This document shows, piece by piece, positions 52,431 to 60,295 of a stretch of DNA of 64,000 bases. The number at the start of each line of letters is the position of its first letter. Positions within the stretch are counted from its first letter, which is position 1. The stretch lies in NCBI GenBank assembly GCA_001804815.1, contig MHBI01000101.1, positions 108,791-172,790 of the forward strand, read 5' to 3'. Source of the DNA: Lentisphaerae bacterium GWF2_50_93. GTDB taxonomy: Bacteria; Verrucomicrobiota; Lentisphaeria; Victivallales; GWF2-50-93. The notes below the pieces were generated by a model that saw only the letters and a program-made list of their open reading frames with translations, was not told where the DNA came from and searched no databases. A program made the position numbers and the translations under genes.

Positions 52431-52997
52431 TCACTTGATTGCCTTGAATTCGACAAGTACCATCGTGGTGTTTCCCATATCCATCTTGATTTCATTCTTT
52501 ACAAGCTTGTCGACAACGTCGTCGCAGGTCCACATCTTGCTCTTGAGCTTCATGCCCTGCTGTTCCATTTCCACTTCATACCAGTTGCATTTGTAGGTCT
52601 TGTCACCGATCTTCAGGTCTTCAGCTCCCTTGCTGATGACCTTGCAGTTGGGTATCTCTTCCGGGGTGACAGGCCTGATCTTGGTTTTCTCGATCTTGGC
52701 GGGTTCAATCCTGCTTATTACATTTTCCTGAGGTGCCATCCCAGGCATTCCCATGCTGGTTTTCATCTCGATAACAACCTTTTCAGGAGTGACTTCCTTA
52801 AGGGTCGTGGTTATTGCCGACTTGATCTTCTGCTCGCCCATGGCAGTGGTCATATCCATTTTGATGAGCGTTCCGGGCTTGTACTTGGACCATTCCTGGT
52901 AGCGGGGATTGTCAACCAGGTCAGCCGCGGAAATTGTTGCGCACAGGGAAAACACGGCGACTGCAGCAGCACAGCATTTGAGCATTTTTCCGATCAT
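52431..52997 (-). CDS. Exported hypothetical protein
   Basis: 188 residues with a signal peptide (CAAAVAVFSLCATISAAD, cleavage near 25). The mature part is beta-rich with a repeated pattern of Met and Lys (TLIKMDMTTAMGEQKIKSAI) and two Cys pairs (IPNCKVIS, YKCNWYEV and WTCDDVV). I know similar short exported proteins from PVC genomes but no function. It is monocistronic by appearance. Confidence 0.75.
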   Translation of the reverse strand: MIGKMLKCCAAAVAVFSLCATISAADLVDNPRYQEWSKYKPGTLIKMDMTTAMGEQKIKSAITTTLKEVTPEKVVIEMKTSMGMPGMAPQENVISRIEPAKIEKTKIRPVTPEEIPNCKVISKGAEDLKIGDKTYKCNWYEVEMEQQGMKLKSKMWTCDDVVDKLVKNEIKMDMGNTTMVLVEFKAIK

Positions 52998-53101
52998 GGG
53001 AAACTCCTTTTGTTGTTTGGGCGTATACTATATTTCTACAATCTGGATATTCAATTTCAATCCTGCCTGCGACAGGCAGCTCGTATCCGAGTGTTCTTCA
53101 A

Positions 53102-53194
53102 GCAGGTACGTGCTTTAGCATGTACCATCCTTGTTACAACCTAAAAGCCTGTCCCATGGCTTGAATAATGGTACACCCTAAAGGGCGTACCTAC
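53102..53194. repeat. REP-like inverted pair (GTAGGTACG family), diverged left half
   Basis: Left foot is GCAG then GTACGTGCTTTAGCATGTAC; the right half on the minus strand is GTAGGTACGCCCTTTAGGGT. The right CTAC supplies the TAG stop of the acyltransferase. Confidence 0.8.
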
Positions 53195-54174
53195 TTCGAG
53201 GCGAGTTCGGAATAGAAGCGAGGAGTTGTCTTTACAGAGTAGAATGGATAGCTCCTCCTCTGCTCTTCAGTCACAGCTTCAGGAATATAGAGCCATCTCT
53301 TGTAGAGCCAGAGGTATTGATCAGGATTCTCCCGTACAAGTCTTTCTGTTATTTTCATGATATCCTGGATCAGGTCCTCATCGGTCATATATTCTGAAGG
53401 GAGTTTCGGAAGCTCTTCCGCGAACATCTCATATCTGTTTCCCTTCCTGATGCATCCGCCTACTGCAACCGGGGTGTTGAGTTTTCTCGCGAACATCGCA
53501 GGAACACGGCTTGTCGGTACAGGCAGGCCGAAGAAATCCACGAAGACTCCTCCGTCCCTGGCCCTGGTGTTCTGATCGACGAGCGTCGCTATGAAGAAGC
53601 CCTCCTTCAGCGCCTTGATCATGCCTTTGACAGCCCCCTTGTCAGGAATGACCCGGCTTCCCTCCGAGGATCTGCCGGAATGGATTATCCTGTTGAGAAA
53701 GAAATTGTTAAGAGGACGCACGACGACGGCAAAAGGGATCTCGGCGTCATGCCTGAACTTCAGCCCGGCCAGCTCCCAGTTGCCGAGATGCGGAGTAGCC
53801 CAGATCAGGCCATGTCCGGTCTTCTTGTTCTTTTCAGTTATGACTCTCTCCTTTTCAGGAAAATCAACGTACTTCTCAAGCATTTCCGGCCTGTCTATGA
53901 ACCAGAAGAATTCAAGCAGCGCAAGTATCAGGTTTGAGGCACTCCTCGAAGCTATGCCACGGACCTCGGAATCATCCTTGTCTGGAAATGCTATCCTGAT
54001 GTTCGCGCAAAGCAGTCTTCTAACCGATGGCAGGAGGAAAAACATCGAACCTGCGAATTTCGCAGACGGGAAAAGCAGGCAATGCGGGAGAATCCTGATG
54101 AACCAGTAAAGAGGAAGGACTGCAATATATTCCAGGAAGAAGCGTACATGTAATATTGGTTTGGGAGGTCTCAT
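53191..54174 (-). CDS. Kdo2-lipid A acyltransferase-like protein (LpxL/LpxM family)
   Basis: 327 residues. N-terminal membrane helix (about 10-30). The acyltransferase motif H-x4-E is in ATPHLGNWELAGLKF near 136, and later blocks LVDQNTRARDGGVFVDFFG and FARKLNTPVAVGG match the LpxL family. It adds secondary acyl chains to lipid A, so it supports an LPS-bearing outer membrane. Its TAG stop overlaps a REP foot. Confidence 0.9.
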   Translation of the reverse strand: MRPPKPILHVRFFLEYIAVLPLYWFIRILPHCLLFPSAKFAGSMFFLLPSVRRLLCANIRIAFPDKDDSEVRGIASRSASNLILALLEFFWFIDRPEMLEKYVDFPEKERVITEKNKKTGHGLIWATPHLGNWELAGLKFRHDAEIPFAVVVRPLNNFFLNRIIHSGRSSEGSRVIPDKGAVKGMIKALKEGFFIATLVDQNTRARDGGVFVDFFGLPVPTSRVPAMFARKLNTPVAVGGCIRKGNRYEMFAEELPKLPSEYMTDEDLIQDIMKITERLVRENPDQYLWLYKRWLYIPEAVTEEQRRSYPFYSVKTTPRFYSELASK

Positions 54175-54264
54175 CGCATATCGCCTTAGTTTTAAGTCTT
54201 AAAAACTCGAACTTATTATAAATTCCAAGTTCCAAATCACAAACAAGCTTACATTCCAAACAAA

Positions 54265-54342
54265 GAACATGCCTTACGGCATTGACTACAAACGAATAAG
54301 AAATTGGGGATTTGTTGGTAGTTAAGCCCGTAAGGGCTGTTC
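54265..54342. repeat. REP-like inverted pair (GTAGTTAA family)
   Basis: Left: GAACATGCCTTACGGCATTG; right: GTAGTTAAGCCCGTAAGGGC. Same family as 4236-4309 and 59282-59364, with the halves in swapped order relative to those two. Confidence 0.8.
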
Positions 54343-54353
54343 TTATGTTTTCG

Positions 54354-55193
54354 TTATTTGACCGAACCTCTTCTCCTGTGCGGTATAGGTGTAAAGACAG
54401 GCTTTCCGCCGGCGCCCTCCCTTATCCCAAGGCTGAAAAGAAGGCTTTTACGGCAGGTGATCGCGATATTCTGCGCAAGATGGATCTTCTTTTCAACTGG
54501 ACAGTCCCAGAACTCCGCGGCCTTGACAAGCTCCGTGCTGAGATCCGGTTTTATATATATGAGCCCCCAGCTGTCCGCAAGCTCATCGCTGTGCACCGTT
54601 CCCTCCGGGACCGCGAGATAAAGATAATCCGCCACCTCGGCGCGTCTAAGCTGCTCAAAGAAGCTGCCGTTGTAAACCGCCCGTTCCAACTTGTCTATTT
54701 CCTTGAGGCACTTATGATATTCCTTGTTCCTGGACTCCTTGTATCGCCAGCTTTCATATTCATTGAAAAGGTTGTCCGTGTCCTTGAGAGCAGGTTCCTC
54801 CTTCCTGATCTTCGCCTCTATCGCCCTCTTCAGTTCCTTCGCTTCCTTGAGCTTGACGAGAAGACCTTCATGCTTAGAGCAGTCTGGCCAGCATTCCTTC
54901 CTGTTGTTCCTGGTCTCGACGATCAAAGTCTTTTTCGGAAGGAGCTTCCCTCTCCTGCCCACGGACCAGAATGCCGCGACATCCGCGCAGTATTTCGATA
55001 TGCGTGTCGGGACTTTGACGCCTACGGCGTCTGGCTTCTGGGTGACAACCCAGCCCAGGGCGGCTCTCTTGAGTTCGAGCGGCTGGAGAGACGAATTCAC
55101 AGGCTTGCGCTTTTCAACTGGCTTTACTTCACTTAGCTCTACTTCATTATTAAAATCCAGAACAAGCTGATCTTCAGATTTCTTCTTCTTCAT
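54354..55193 (-). CDS. MmcB-like putative nuclease with a coiled-coil insert
   Basis: 279 residues from the ATG at 55193 (GGAG 8 bp upstream); the longer frame to 55244 has no RBS. The core has ADVAAFW (D71) and LIVETR (E93-T-R95), like the D...ExK site of PD-(D/E)XK nucleases, then ADYLYLAVPEGTVHSDELAD and SWGLIYI, close to the MmcB/DUF2 family pattern of DNA-repair-associated proteins. Residues about 100-190 are an added Lys/Glu-rich helical insert. The usual active-site Lys is Arg. Assignment by motif only. Confidence 0.55.
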   Translation of the reverse strand: MKKKKSEDQLVLDFNNEVELSEVKPVEKRKPVNSSLQPLELKRAALGWVVTQKPDAVGVKVPTRISKYCADVAAFWSVGRRGKLLPKKTLIVETRNNRKECWPDCSKHEGLLVKLKEAKELKRAIEAKIRKEEPALKDTDNLFNEYESWRYKESRNKEYHKCLKEIDKLERAVYNGSFFEQLRRAEVADYLYLAVPEGTVHSDELADSWGLIYIKPDLSTELVKAAEFWDCPVEKKIHLAQNIAITCRKSLLFSLGIREGAGGKPVFTPIPHRRRGSVK

Positions 55194-55363
55194 GTAGGGT
55201 CTCCGGATTAGTTTACATCTAAAGAAAACCTTTAAATTTCGCATATGTCAATTTTTATAGGTTCCCTTTGGAAATAATACAGGGAAATGAAGTATTTTCA
55301 ATTGCCAATTTCCAATTGCCAATTTATAATAGCCCCTGCAAAACATCAAATTCGGACAAAATC

Positions 55364-56218
55364 ATGAAAAAAACACTTTTAACCCTGATGGCATCGGCTG
55401 TCATGGGATTCATGGCCTCCCTTGGTCTTTCCGCCCAGGATCCAGTGGAAATCAAGGCCCCTGAGCTGGTAAAGGAAAAGGACAAATTCCACATCTACCT
55501 TTTCATAGGCGGTTCCAACATGACTGGAAAAGTCCTCTTTCCCAAGATCGACAAGAAGATAGATTCACGGATATTCATACTCAACGGCGACAACGAATGG
55601 AAACCCTCCGATGAGGCACAGAAATTCCAGGATAAGACAGGCGACCTTGCAATCGCCGGCCCGGCCATTTCATTCGGAAAGTTCATGATTCAAAACAACA
55701 AAAAGGGCCTGATATGCGTAGGCATTATCAACTGCGCCTCGGAAAACTCACAGATCAAGGACTGGGCCAAGGGAGGCGAACTCTACAATAAGGCGGTCGA
55801 CAAAGTGAAGCTCGCACAGAAGATCGGCGTACTGAAGGGAATTGCATGGCACCAGGGGGAGCCTGACGCAAAAAATACCGACCTGAAGACATATGAAGAC
55901 AGTACCGTGAAGCTCATCAGCGATCTGAGGCTGGAACTTGCTCCCGAACAAAAAATATTCCCTCTTCCGTTCGTAGGCGGAAAACTTGTTTCATACCCAT
56001 ATGACAAGGATGCCGACATATTCAGGGAATTCAACGAAAATCTTGAAAAGACCTACCTTGAAATCGACAGACATGGCTTTGTTGAATCAAAAGGGTTGAA
56101 GGTCAAGGGAAACAGTACTCTCTTTGACAATGATTCCATGATTGAACTCGGCAGGAGGTATGCGGAATCAATGTCATATCTCTATGGATTAAGGAAAACA
56201 GATCTCAATAAGAAATAA
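55364..56218 (+). CDS. Secreted SGNH/DUF303 carbohydrate esterase-like protein
   Basis: 284 residues from the ATG at 55364, which gives a clean signal peptide (LLTLMASAVMGFMASLGLSA); the longer frame does not. The SASA/DUF303 blocks are IYLFIGGSNMTG (usual GQSNM is GGSNM, Ser kept) and IAWHQGEPDAKN (usual GESDA is GEPDA). Likely a periplasmic or extracellular acetyl-esterase of polysaccharides; the block changes leave activity open. Similar in type to the larger protein at 15451-17202. Confidence 0.82.
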   Translation: MKKTLLTLMASAVMGFMASLGLSAQDPVEIKAPELVKEKDKFHIYLFIGGSNMTGKVLFPKIDKKIDSRIFILNGDNEWKPSDEAQKFQDKTGDLAIAGPAISFGKFMIQNNKKGLICVGIINCASENSQIKDWAKGGELYNKAVDKVKLAQKIGVLKGIAWHQGEPDAKNTDLKTYEDSTVKLISDLRLELAPEQKIFPLPFVGGKLVSYPYDKDADIFREFNENLEKTYLEIDRHGFVESKGLKVKGNSTLFDNDSMIELGRRYAESMSYLYGLRKTDLNKK

Positions 56219-56230
56219 CTTGACCGCCTC

Positions 56231-57253
56231 CTATTTCCTGCAGAATTCGACCAGCGATTTGAACTTGGCATAGGCATGGCCGTCGGACAGGGACTTCTCA
56301 GCCAATGCGAACGCCTCGTTCCATTCCAGTGCCTTTCCTGACACGATGATCGCTGCCGCGGAATTCAAAACGATGATATCCCTCAACGGACCGGTTGTCT
56401 CGCCTGAAATTATCTCCTTGAAAGTATTGGCATTTTCACGAGGCTCCCTGCCAATCAGGTCTGCCGCCCTGGACTTGGGCAGGCCCAGGGTCTTGAACGG
56501 ATCGAATTCATATTCGTGTATTTCGCCATCGCGAAGTTCACATATATGTGTAGTTGTTGTCGTGGTTATCTCGTCCAGTCCATCATTGCCATGGACAACC
56601 ATTACATGTTCCTTCCCCAGGGTCTTGGCGGCCCTGGCCATTACGGAGCATAGTTTCCTGTCATAGACTCCTATGACAGCATTCCGGGCATTTGCAGGAT
56701 TGCACAAAGGCCCCATGATATTGAAGATCGTCCTTATTCCAAGTTCAACCCTGACAGGCATTGCATGTTTCATGGCAGGATGAAAGTTTGGCGCGAAAAG
56801 AAACGCGATCCCTATCTTATTGAGGCAGTATTCCATGTCCTCCACGCCCATATTGATGTTCATTCCTAGCTCGGAAAGGATGTCTGCACTTCCCGACTTG
56901 CTGGAAACAGCCCTGTTCCCATGCTTGGCGACTGTCGCTCCGGCTCCGGCGGCAACGAATGCCGCAGCCGTGGAGATATTGAATGTCCCGGAACCATCGC
57001 CGCCTGTTCCGCAGGTGTCTATTACATTCTCGTCCAGGCAGTGTATCTTTATCCCGTTGGCGTTCATTGCGGCAGCGCATCCTCCAAGCTCCTCTGGAGT
57101 CTCACCTTTCATCCTGAGGGCTGTAAGCCAGGATGCAAGCTTGATTGAAGAAACCTGCCCGGACATTATCTCCTGCATTACAGATTTAGCCTCTTCAAAT
57201 GCGAGGGATTCATTCCTGATAAGCTTCTGGAGCGTTATTGATAAATGTGACAT
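56231..57253 (-). CDS. trpD: Anthranilate phosphoribosyltransferase
   Basis: 340 residues. The PRPP-binding motif DTCGTGGDGSGTFNIST (about 79-95), KHGNRAVSSKSGSADILSELG and the later VHGNDGLDEI match TrpD. It makes phosphoribosyl-anthranilate in tryptophan synthesis. No other trp gene is in the window. The next gene downstream on the plus strand is convergent. Confidence 0.96.
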   Translation of the reverse strand: MSHLSITLQKLIRNESLAFEEAKSVMQEIMSGQVSSIKLASWLTALRMKGETPEELGGCAAAMNANGIKIHCLDENVIDTCGTGGDGSGTFNISTAAAFVAAGAGATVAKHGNRAVSSKSGSADILSELGMNINMGVEDMEYCLNKIGIAFLFAPNFHPAMKHAMPVRVELGIRTIFNIMGPLCNPANARNAVIGVYDRKLCSVMARAAKTLGKEHVMVVHGNDGLDEITTTTTTHICELRDGEIHEYEFDPFKTLGLPKSRAADLIGREPRENANTFKEIISGETTGPLRDIIVLNSAAAIIVSGKALEWNEAFALAEKSLSDGHAYAKFKSLVEFCRK

Positions 57254-57270
57254 TGCCTGTCCTGATGTTG

Positions 57271-57666
57271 TCAGTTGATGGTGTGTAATGCTTTAAGCTT
57301 ATTATAGTTGTTCTGGGCCTGGCTGGCCAATTCATGCTTGGGGAAGAGCTCAATGAAATAACCGTACCAGTAAATCGCCGCAAGAGGATTGCCGGCCTTC
57401 TCCGAACTGAGCGCGGCAGTATAAATGAAATATGGAAGCTCCTTCGCTTCAGGGAAATACAAGACCGCCTTCTCGGCTATTTTCCTTGCTTCAGGATACA
57501 TGTAGACGTACATCCTGACCTTCAGCGCGTCCTCTATTTTCTGCGGGGAATTTGGAAGATTGGGATTGGCGAACGCATCATCTGCCATCTTTGCAGTCCA
57601 CATCGGAATGGTGGATATGCCTATTATGGCTCCAATGATAAGAACAACAATAAGTTTTTTAGTCAT
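57271..57666 (-). CDS. Small TPR-like protein with N-terminal anchor
   Basis: 131 residues. A signal anchor (about 4-22) is followed by helices with TPR-like pattern (YPEARKIAEKAVLYFPEAKE and NPLAAIYWYGYFIELFPKHE). It precedes trpD on the same strand by 17 bp and may be co-transcribed. Function unknown. Confidence 0.68.
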   Translation of the reverse strand: MTKKLIVVLIIGAIIGISTIPMWTAKMADDAFANPNLPNSPQKIEDALKVRMYVYMYPEARKIAEKAVLYFPEAKELPYFIYTAALSSEKAGNPLAAIYWYGYFIELFPKHELASQAQNNYNKLKALHTIN

Positions 57667-57773
57667 AGTCGGTTCCCGTTTTCATATTCTCTTGCGTATA
57701 ATCTAGCATAGAATAAGCCAGCTGGCAAAGGATGAGGCGGTCGATAGTTGCCGGTTGCGAATAAATTATCCCT

Positions 57774-58226
57774 TTAATGAATATCATGGAACGGCGTGAT
57801 TGTTTTAGGGAAATCATGTTTGAGTTCGAATCTTTTGAAGTCGTTCTCGTTGAATGTAAGGATATGATCAACCTTCGCCTTTCTGGCCGCATACGCCGAC
57901 AAGGCATCATAAATCACACCTCCGGAAAGATTGAGTTCGGCCAGGATCGTTATTACCATCCGATAATCCTTCTCGGTGAGATCGATTACCTTGGCGGAAT
58001 CCGTGTTCCTATCAATCAGAATCTTAGCCTGGGACGGGGATATCCTTGGACTTGACGGCATTCCTGTCAGGACTGAATACAATTCCGCCAAGGTATGAGA
58101 AGAAATATAAAACCCGATATTAGCATTCGAGGCAGCATTGAGCCAGCGGAACGCCTTTTCATGGTTTGAATGTTTTTCAAGCATGGCCGCAATCAGCACC
58201 GAGGTATCAAAAAGGTAATTCTTCAT
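57774..58226 (-). CDS. vapC: PIN-domain toxin VapC
   Basis: 150 residues. PIN signature: YLFDTSVLIAAM with Asp7, Glu in HTLAELYSVL, Asp in VIYDALSAYAA and the final LTFNENDFKRF. VapC toxins are Mg-dependent RNases, often cutting initiator tRNA or rRNA. It starts one base after the stop of the antitoxin gene, typical of a TA operon. Confidence 0.92.
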   Translation of the reverse strand: MKNYLFDTSVLIAAMLEKHSNHEKAFRWLNAASNANIGFYISSHTLAELYSVLTGMPSSPRISPSQAKILIDRNTDSAKVIDLTEKDYRMVITILAELNLSGGVIYDALSAYAARKAKVDHILTFNENDFKRFELKHDFPKTITPFHDIH

Positions 58227-58227
58227 T

Positions 58228-58479
58228 TCAGTTCCCAGTTAATTTCCTGATTCTTTTCTCACGTGCTTCTTTGACAAGATCTCCAGAATCACCTATGTCT
58301 CCGGAATAAACAGCAAGATTCTCTTTTATCCTCAGAGGAGACTGCTCCTCCTTAGGCTTCAAAACTATTTTGTCACCTGATTCCTCGATATTAAGCACAG
58401 AGCCCGGCCTAAGGCCAATATGCTTCCGAACCGACTGCGGTATAAGTATCCTGCCAAAATTGTCAATAAGAACTTCCAT
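58228..58479 (-). CDS. vapB: AbrB/MazE-type antitoxin VapB
   Basis: 83 residues from the ATG at 58479 with AGGAG upstream. VLIDNFGRILIPQSVRKHIG and LRPGSVLNIEESGDKIVLKP form the SpoVT/AbrB swapped-hairpin DNA-binding domain. The longer frame lacks an RBS. It presumably binds VapC and represses its own operon. Confidence 0.9.
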   Translation of the reverse strand: MEVLIDNFGRILIPQSVRKHIGLRPGSVLNIEESGDKIVLKPKEEQSPLRIKENLAVYSGDIGDSGDLVKEAREKRIRKLTGN

Positions 58480-58499
58480 GCGGAGGTGCTCCTCTTTTA

Positions 58500-58545
58500 T
58501 TATTGGCAATATATAATGGCAATTGGCAATTTTCAATTGCCAATT
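58500..58545. repeat. CAATTGCCAATT repeats upstream of vapBC
   Basis: Palindromic GGCAATTGGCAATTTTCAAT followed by TGCCAATT. The same unit occurs at 55297-55325 upstream of the SGNH esterase gene. Confidence 0.6.
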
Positions 58546-59191
58546 ATATTATTTTCCAGGAAAACACACCTATTTCTGAAGATTCGGCGGTGATCTGGTC
58601 TCCACGGGTTACCGGTCCGATGCCTGACGGAGTTCCGGTGTAGATCAGATCGCCCGGAAGGAGTTTCCAGGCCTGGGAGATTTCAAAGACAAGCGTTTCA
58701 AAACTGTTTATCATCTGGCTGGAATTGCCGTGCTGGACGACCTTGCCGTTGACTTTTCCGAAGAATTCGATCTTGTTCAGGTCTTTTATCTTTTCCTTTT
58801 CAAGGAATTTCCCAACTGGCGCGCTCTGGTCGAAAGCCTTGCAGAGTTCCCATGGAAGCCCTTTCGGAAGCAGATATCTCTGCACATCGCGCATCGTCAG
58901 GTCAAACCCCAGGGAAACACCCGCAACATAATCCAATGCCTTTTTCACGGACGCAGGCTTTCCTTCCCTGCCAATCAGGAGGACCAGCTCAGTCTCGTAA
59001 TGGAAGTCCTTCCCATGCGTCGGGAAACTGACTTCTACGCCTTCTGGAACGAGGGACGTTTCCGGCTTCATGAAGATGACGGGCTTTTCAGGAACCTGGT
59101 CGCTCAGCTCCTTTATATGATCCGCGTAATTCCTGCCAATGCAGAAGACTCTTCTTGCTTCAAGACTTTTCTTACCGAGATAGACTTTCAT
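58544..59191 (-). CDS. Fumarylacetoacetate hydrolase family protein
   Basis: 215 residues, the size of the small YcgM/FAHD1-like branch. FCIGRNYADHIKELS, FMKPETSLVPEG, DFHYETELVLLIG (metal ligands E, E) and SLGFDLTMRDVQ are the conserved blocks, with YTGTPSGIGPV near the end. Members cut acylpyruvates or decarboxylate oxaloacetate. No pathway partners are visible. Confidence 0.92.
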   Translation of the reverse strand: MKVYLGKKSLEARRVFCIGRNYADHIKELSDQVPEKPVIFMKPETSLVPEGVEVSFPTHGKDFHYETELVLLIGREGKPASVKKALDYVAGVSLGFDLTMRDVQRYLLPKGLPWELCKAFDQSAPVGKFLEKEKIKDLNKIEFFGKVNGKVVQHGNSSQMINSFETLVFEISQAWKLLPGDLIYTGTPSGIGPVTRGDQITAESSEIGVFSWKII

Positions 59192-59210
59192 ATATTGTCC
59201 TTATTCCAAG

Positions 59211-59276
59211 GTAGGGCGGTTTCGCCGAAACCGCCGTTTGAACTATTATGCGGACGGCTCGGCGAGCCATCCCTAC
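59211..59276. repeat. REP-like inverted pair (GTAGGGCGG family)
   Basis: GTAGGGCGGTTTCGCCGAAA then CCGCC; on the other strand from 59276, GTAGGGATGGCTCGCCGAGC. Combines halves of two hairpin types also seen at 26878 and 60214. Confidence 0.82.
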
Positions 59277-59281
59277 CTTTA

Positions 59282-59364
59282 AACAGCCCTCACGGGCCTG
59301 ACTACAAACAATACCTATGAAAAACCTTGACTTCTGTTCGTAGTTAGTGCCGCAAGGCATGTTC
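59282..59364. repeat. REP-like inverted pair (GTAGTTAA family)
   Basis: Left AACAGCCCTCACGGGCCTGA; right GTAGTTAGTGCCGCAAGGCA. It ends at the stop codon of the isomerase gene at 59365 and lies 6 bp from another pair. Confidence 0.82.
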
Positions 59365-60180
59365 TTAAAGATATTTCTTTATCGCATCAAGCGCCTTCTT
59401 CAGATGCTCAGGATGCTCCTTCACCGATTGGACATTTGCATCAATGTTAAACCCTCCGCCGTACTCTGTCCATTTCCCTTCGATTGAAATCGTGTCGTCA
59501 TAGTTGCATTTCTTCAGGAGCCTGAAGAATTCCGTAAAGTCTGATTCTTCAAATCCTGGCGCCATGCGCGACTTATATGTGGCGATATGCGCATGGCAGA
59601 TGGCGGAACCGGCCTCGCTGAAATCCTTGTCGGCAGCATCTTCCATCCCCCAGTGGTACGAGTCGGCGTGCAGACGGAAACTCGGAATGTCGACCTTCCT
59701 TACATAATCCAGAGTCCTCCTGATGGAGGTCAGCATGTTGCATTCATTCCTGTTCAAGGGTTCGACCGCTATGAGCACATTGTGTTTTGCCGCCTCCTCT
59801 CCAAGTATCTTTCCAAACTCGACAAGCTGCTCGAAGGCCCTGTCCCTGTCGAAACCTTCCGGGCACTTGCGCGCGCCGCCCGATCCAAAGACGATTTTCC
59901 TTATTCCCGCGGCTTCAGCCCTTTCACAAACCGTGCTCAGATGGAGCTTGATGCTCTGGATGCTGACTTCCGGCCCGGTTATCTTCATATGTCCCGGCAT
60001 GAGGCAGTTGACCGCAAGACATGGCAGGGGACTCTTCTGGATCCTGTCCAGCTCAGTTATAAAATCCGAGTAGGACTTGTCTGGCTTCAGAGCCCCGCCA
60101 ACGCCCATCTCAATGAAATCAAAGCCGACGTCCTTGAGGATCTGTCCGGCATTAGGATCCGCACACACTCCAATTTTCAT
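59365..60180 (-). CDS. Sugar phosphate isomerase/epimerase (AP endonuclease 2 fold)
   Basis: 271 residues, TIM barrel. Metal-site residues are expected from VGFDFIEMGVG, ALLIAVEPLNRNE (Glu), SFRLHADSYHWG (Asp/His) and TISIEGKW (Glu). Typical of xylose-isomerase-like enzymes acting on ketoses or inositol derivatives. The C-terminus is Lys-rich. Both ends lie close to REP-like elements. Confidence 0.88.
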   Translation of the reverse strand: MKIGVCADPNAGQILKDVGFDFIEMGVGGALKPDKSYSDFITELDRIQKSPLPCLAVNCLMPGHMKITGPEVSIQSIKLHLSTVCERAEAAGIRKIVFGSGGARKCPEGFDRDRAFEQLVEFGKILGEEAAKHNVLIAVEPLNRNECNMLTSIRRTLDYVRKVDIPSFRLHADSYHWGMEDAADKDFSEAGSAICHAHIATYKSRMAPGFEESDFTEFFRLLKKCNYDDTISIEGKWTEYGGGFNIDANVQSVKEHPEHLKKALDAIKKYL

Positions 60181-60213
60181 GTCTGTTTTCCTTTTTATTA
60201 TTGTCTAATCAAG

Positions 60214-60273
60214 GTAGGGATGGCTCTCCGAGCCGTCCGTCTTGAAGCGGCGCTTTCGGAGAAATCGCCCTAC
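60214..60273. repeat. REP-like inverted pair (GTAGGGATGG family)
   Basis: GTAGGGATGGCTCTCCGAGC then CGTCC; minus-strand GTAGGGCGATTTCTCCGAAA faces it. Lies between the isomerase start and asnB. Confidence 0.82.
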
Positions 60274-60295
60274 CTCCGCCAATTTTGTAATTGGC

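Noticed and set aside
54358..55136. Plus-strand frame of 274 codons opposite the MmcB-like gene
   Set aside because: Reverse shadow of the minus-strand frame, which has the RBS and the recognisable motifs.
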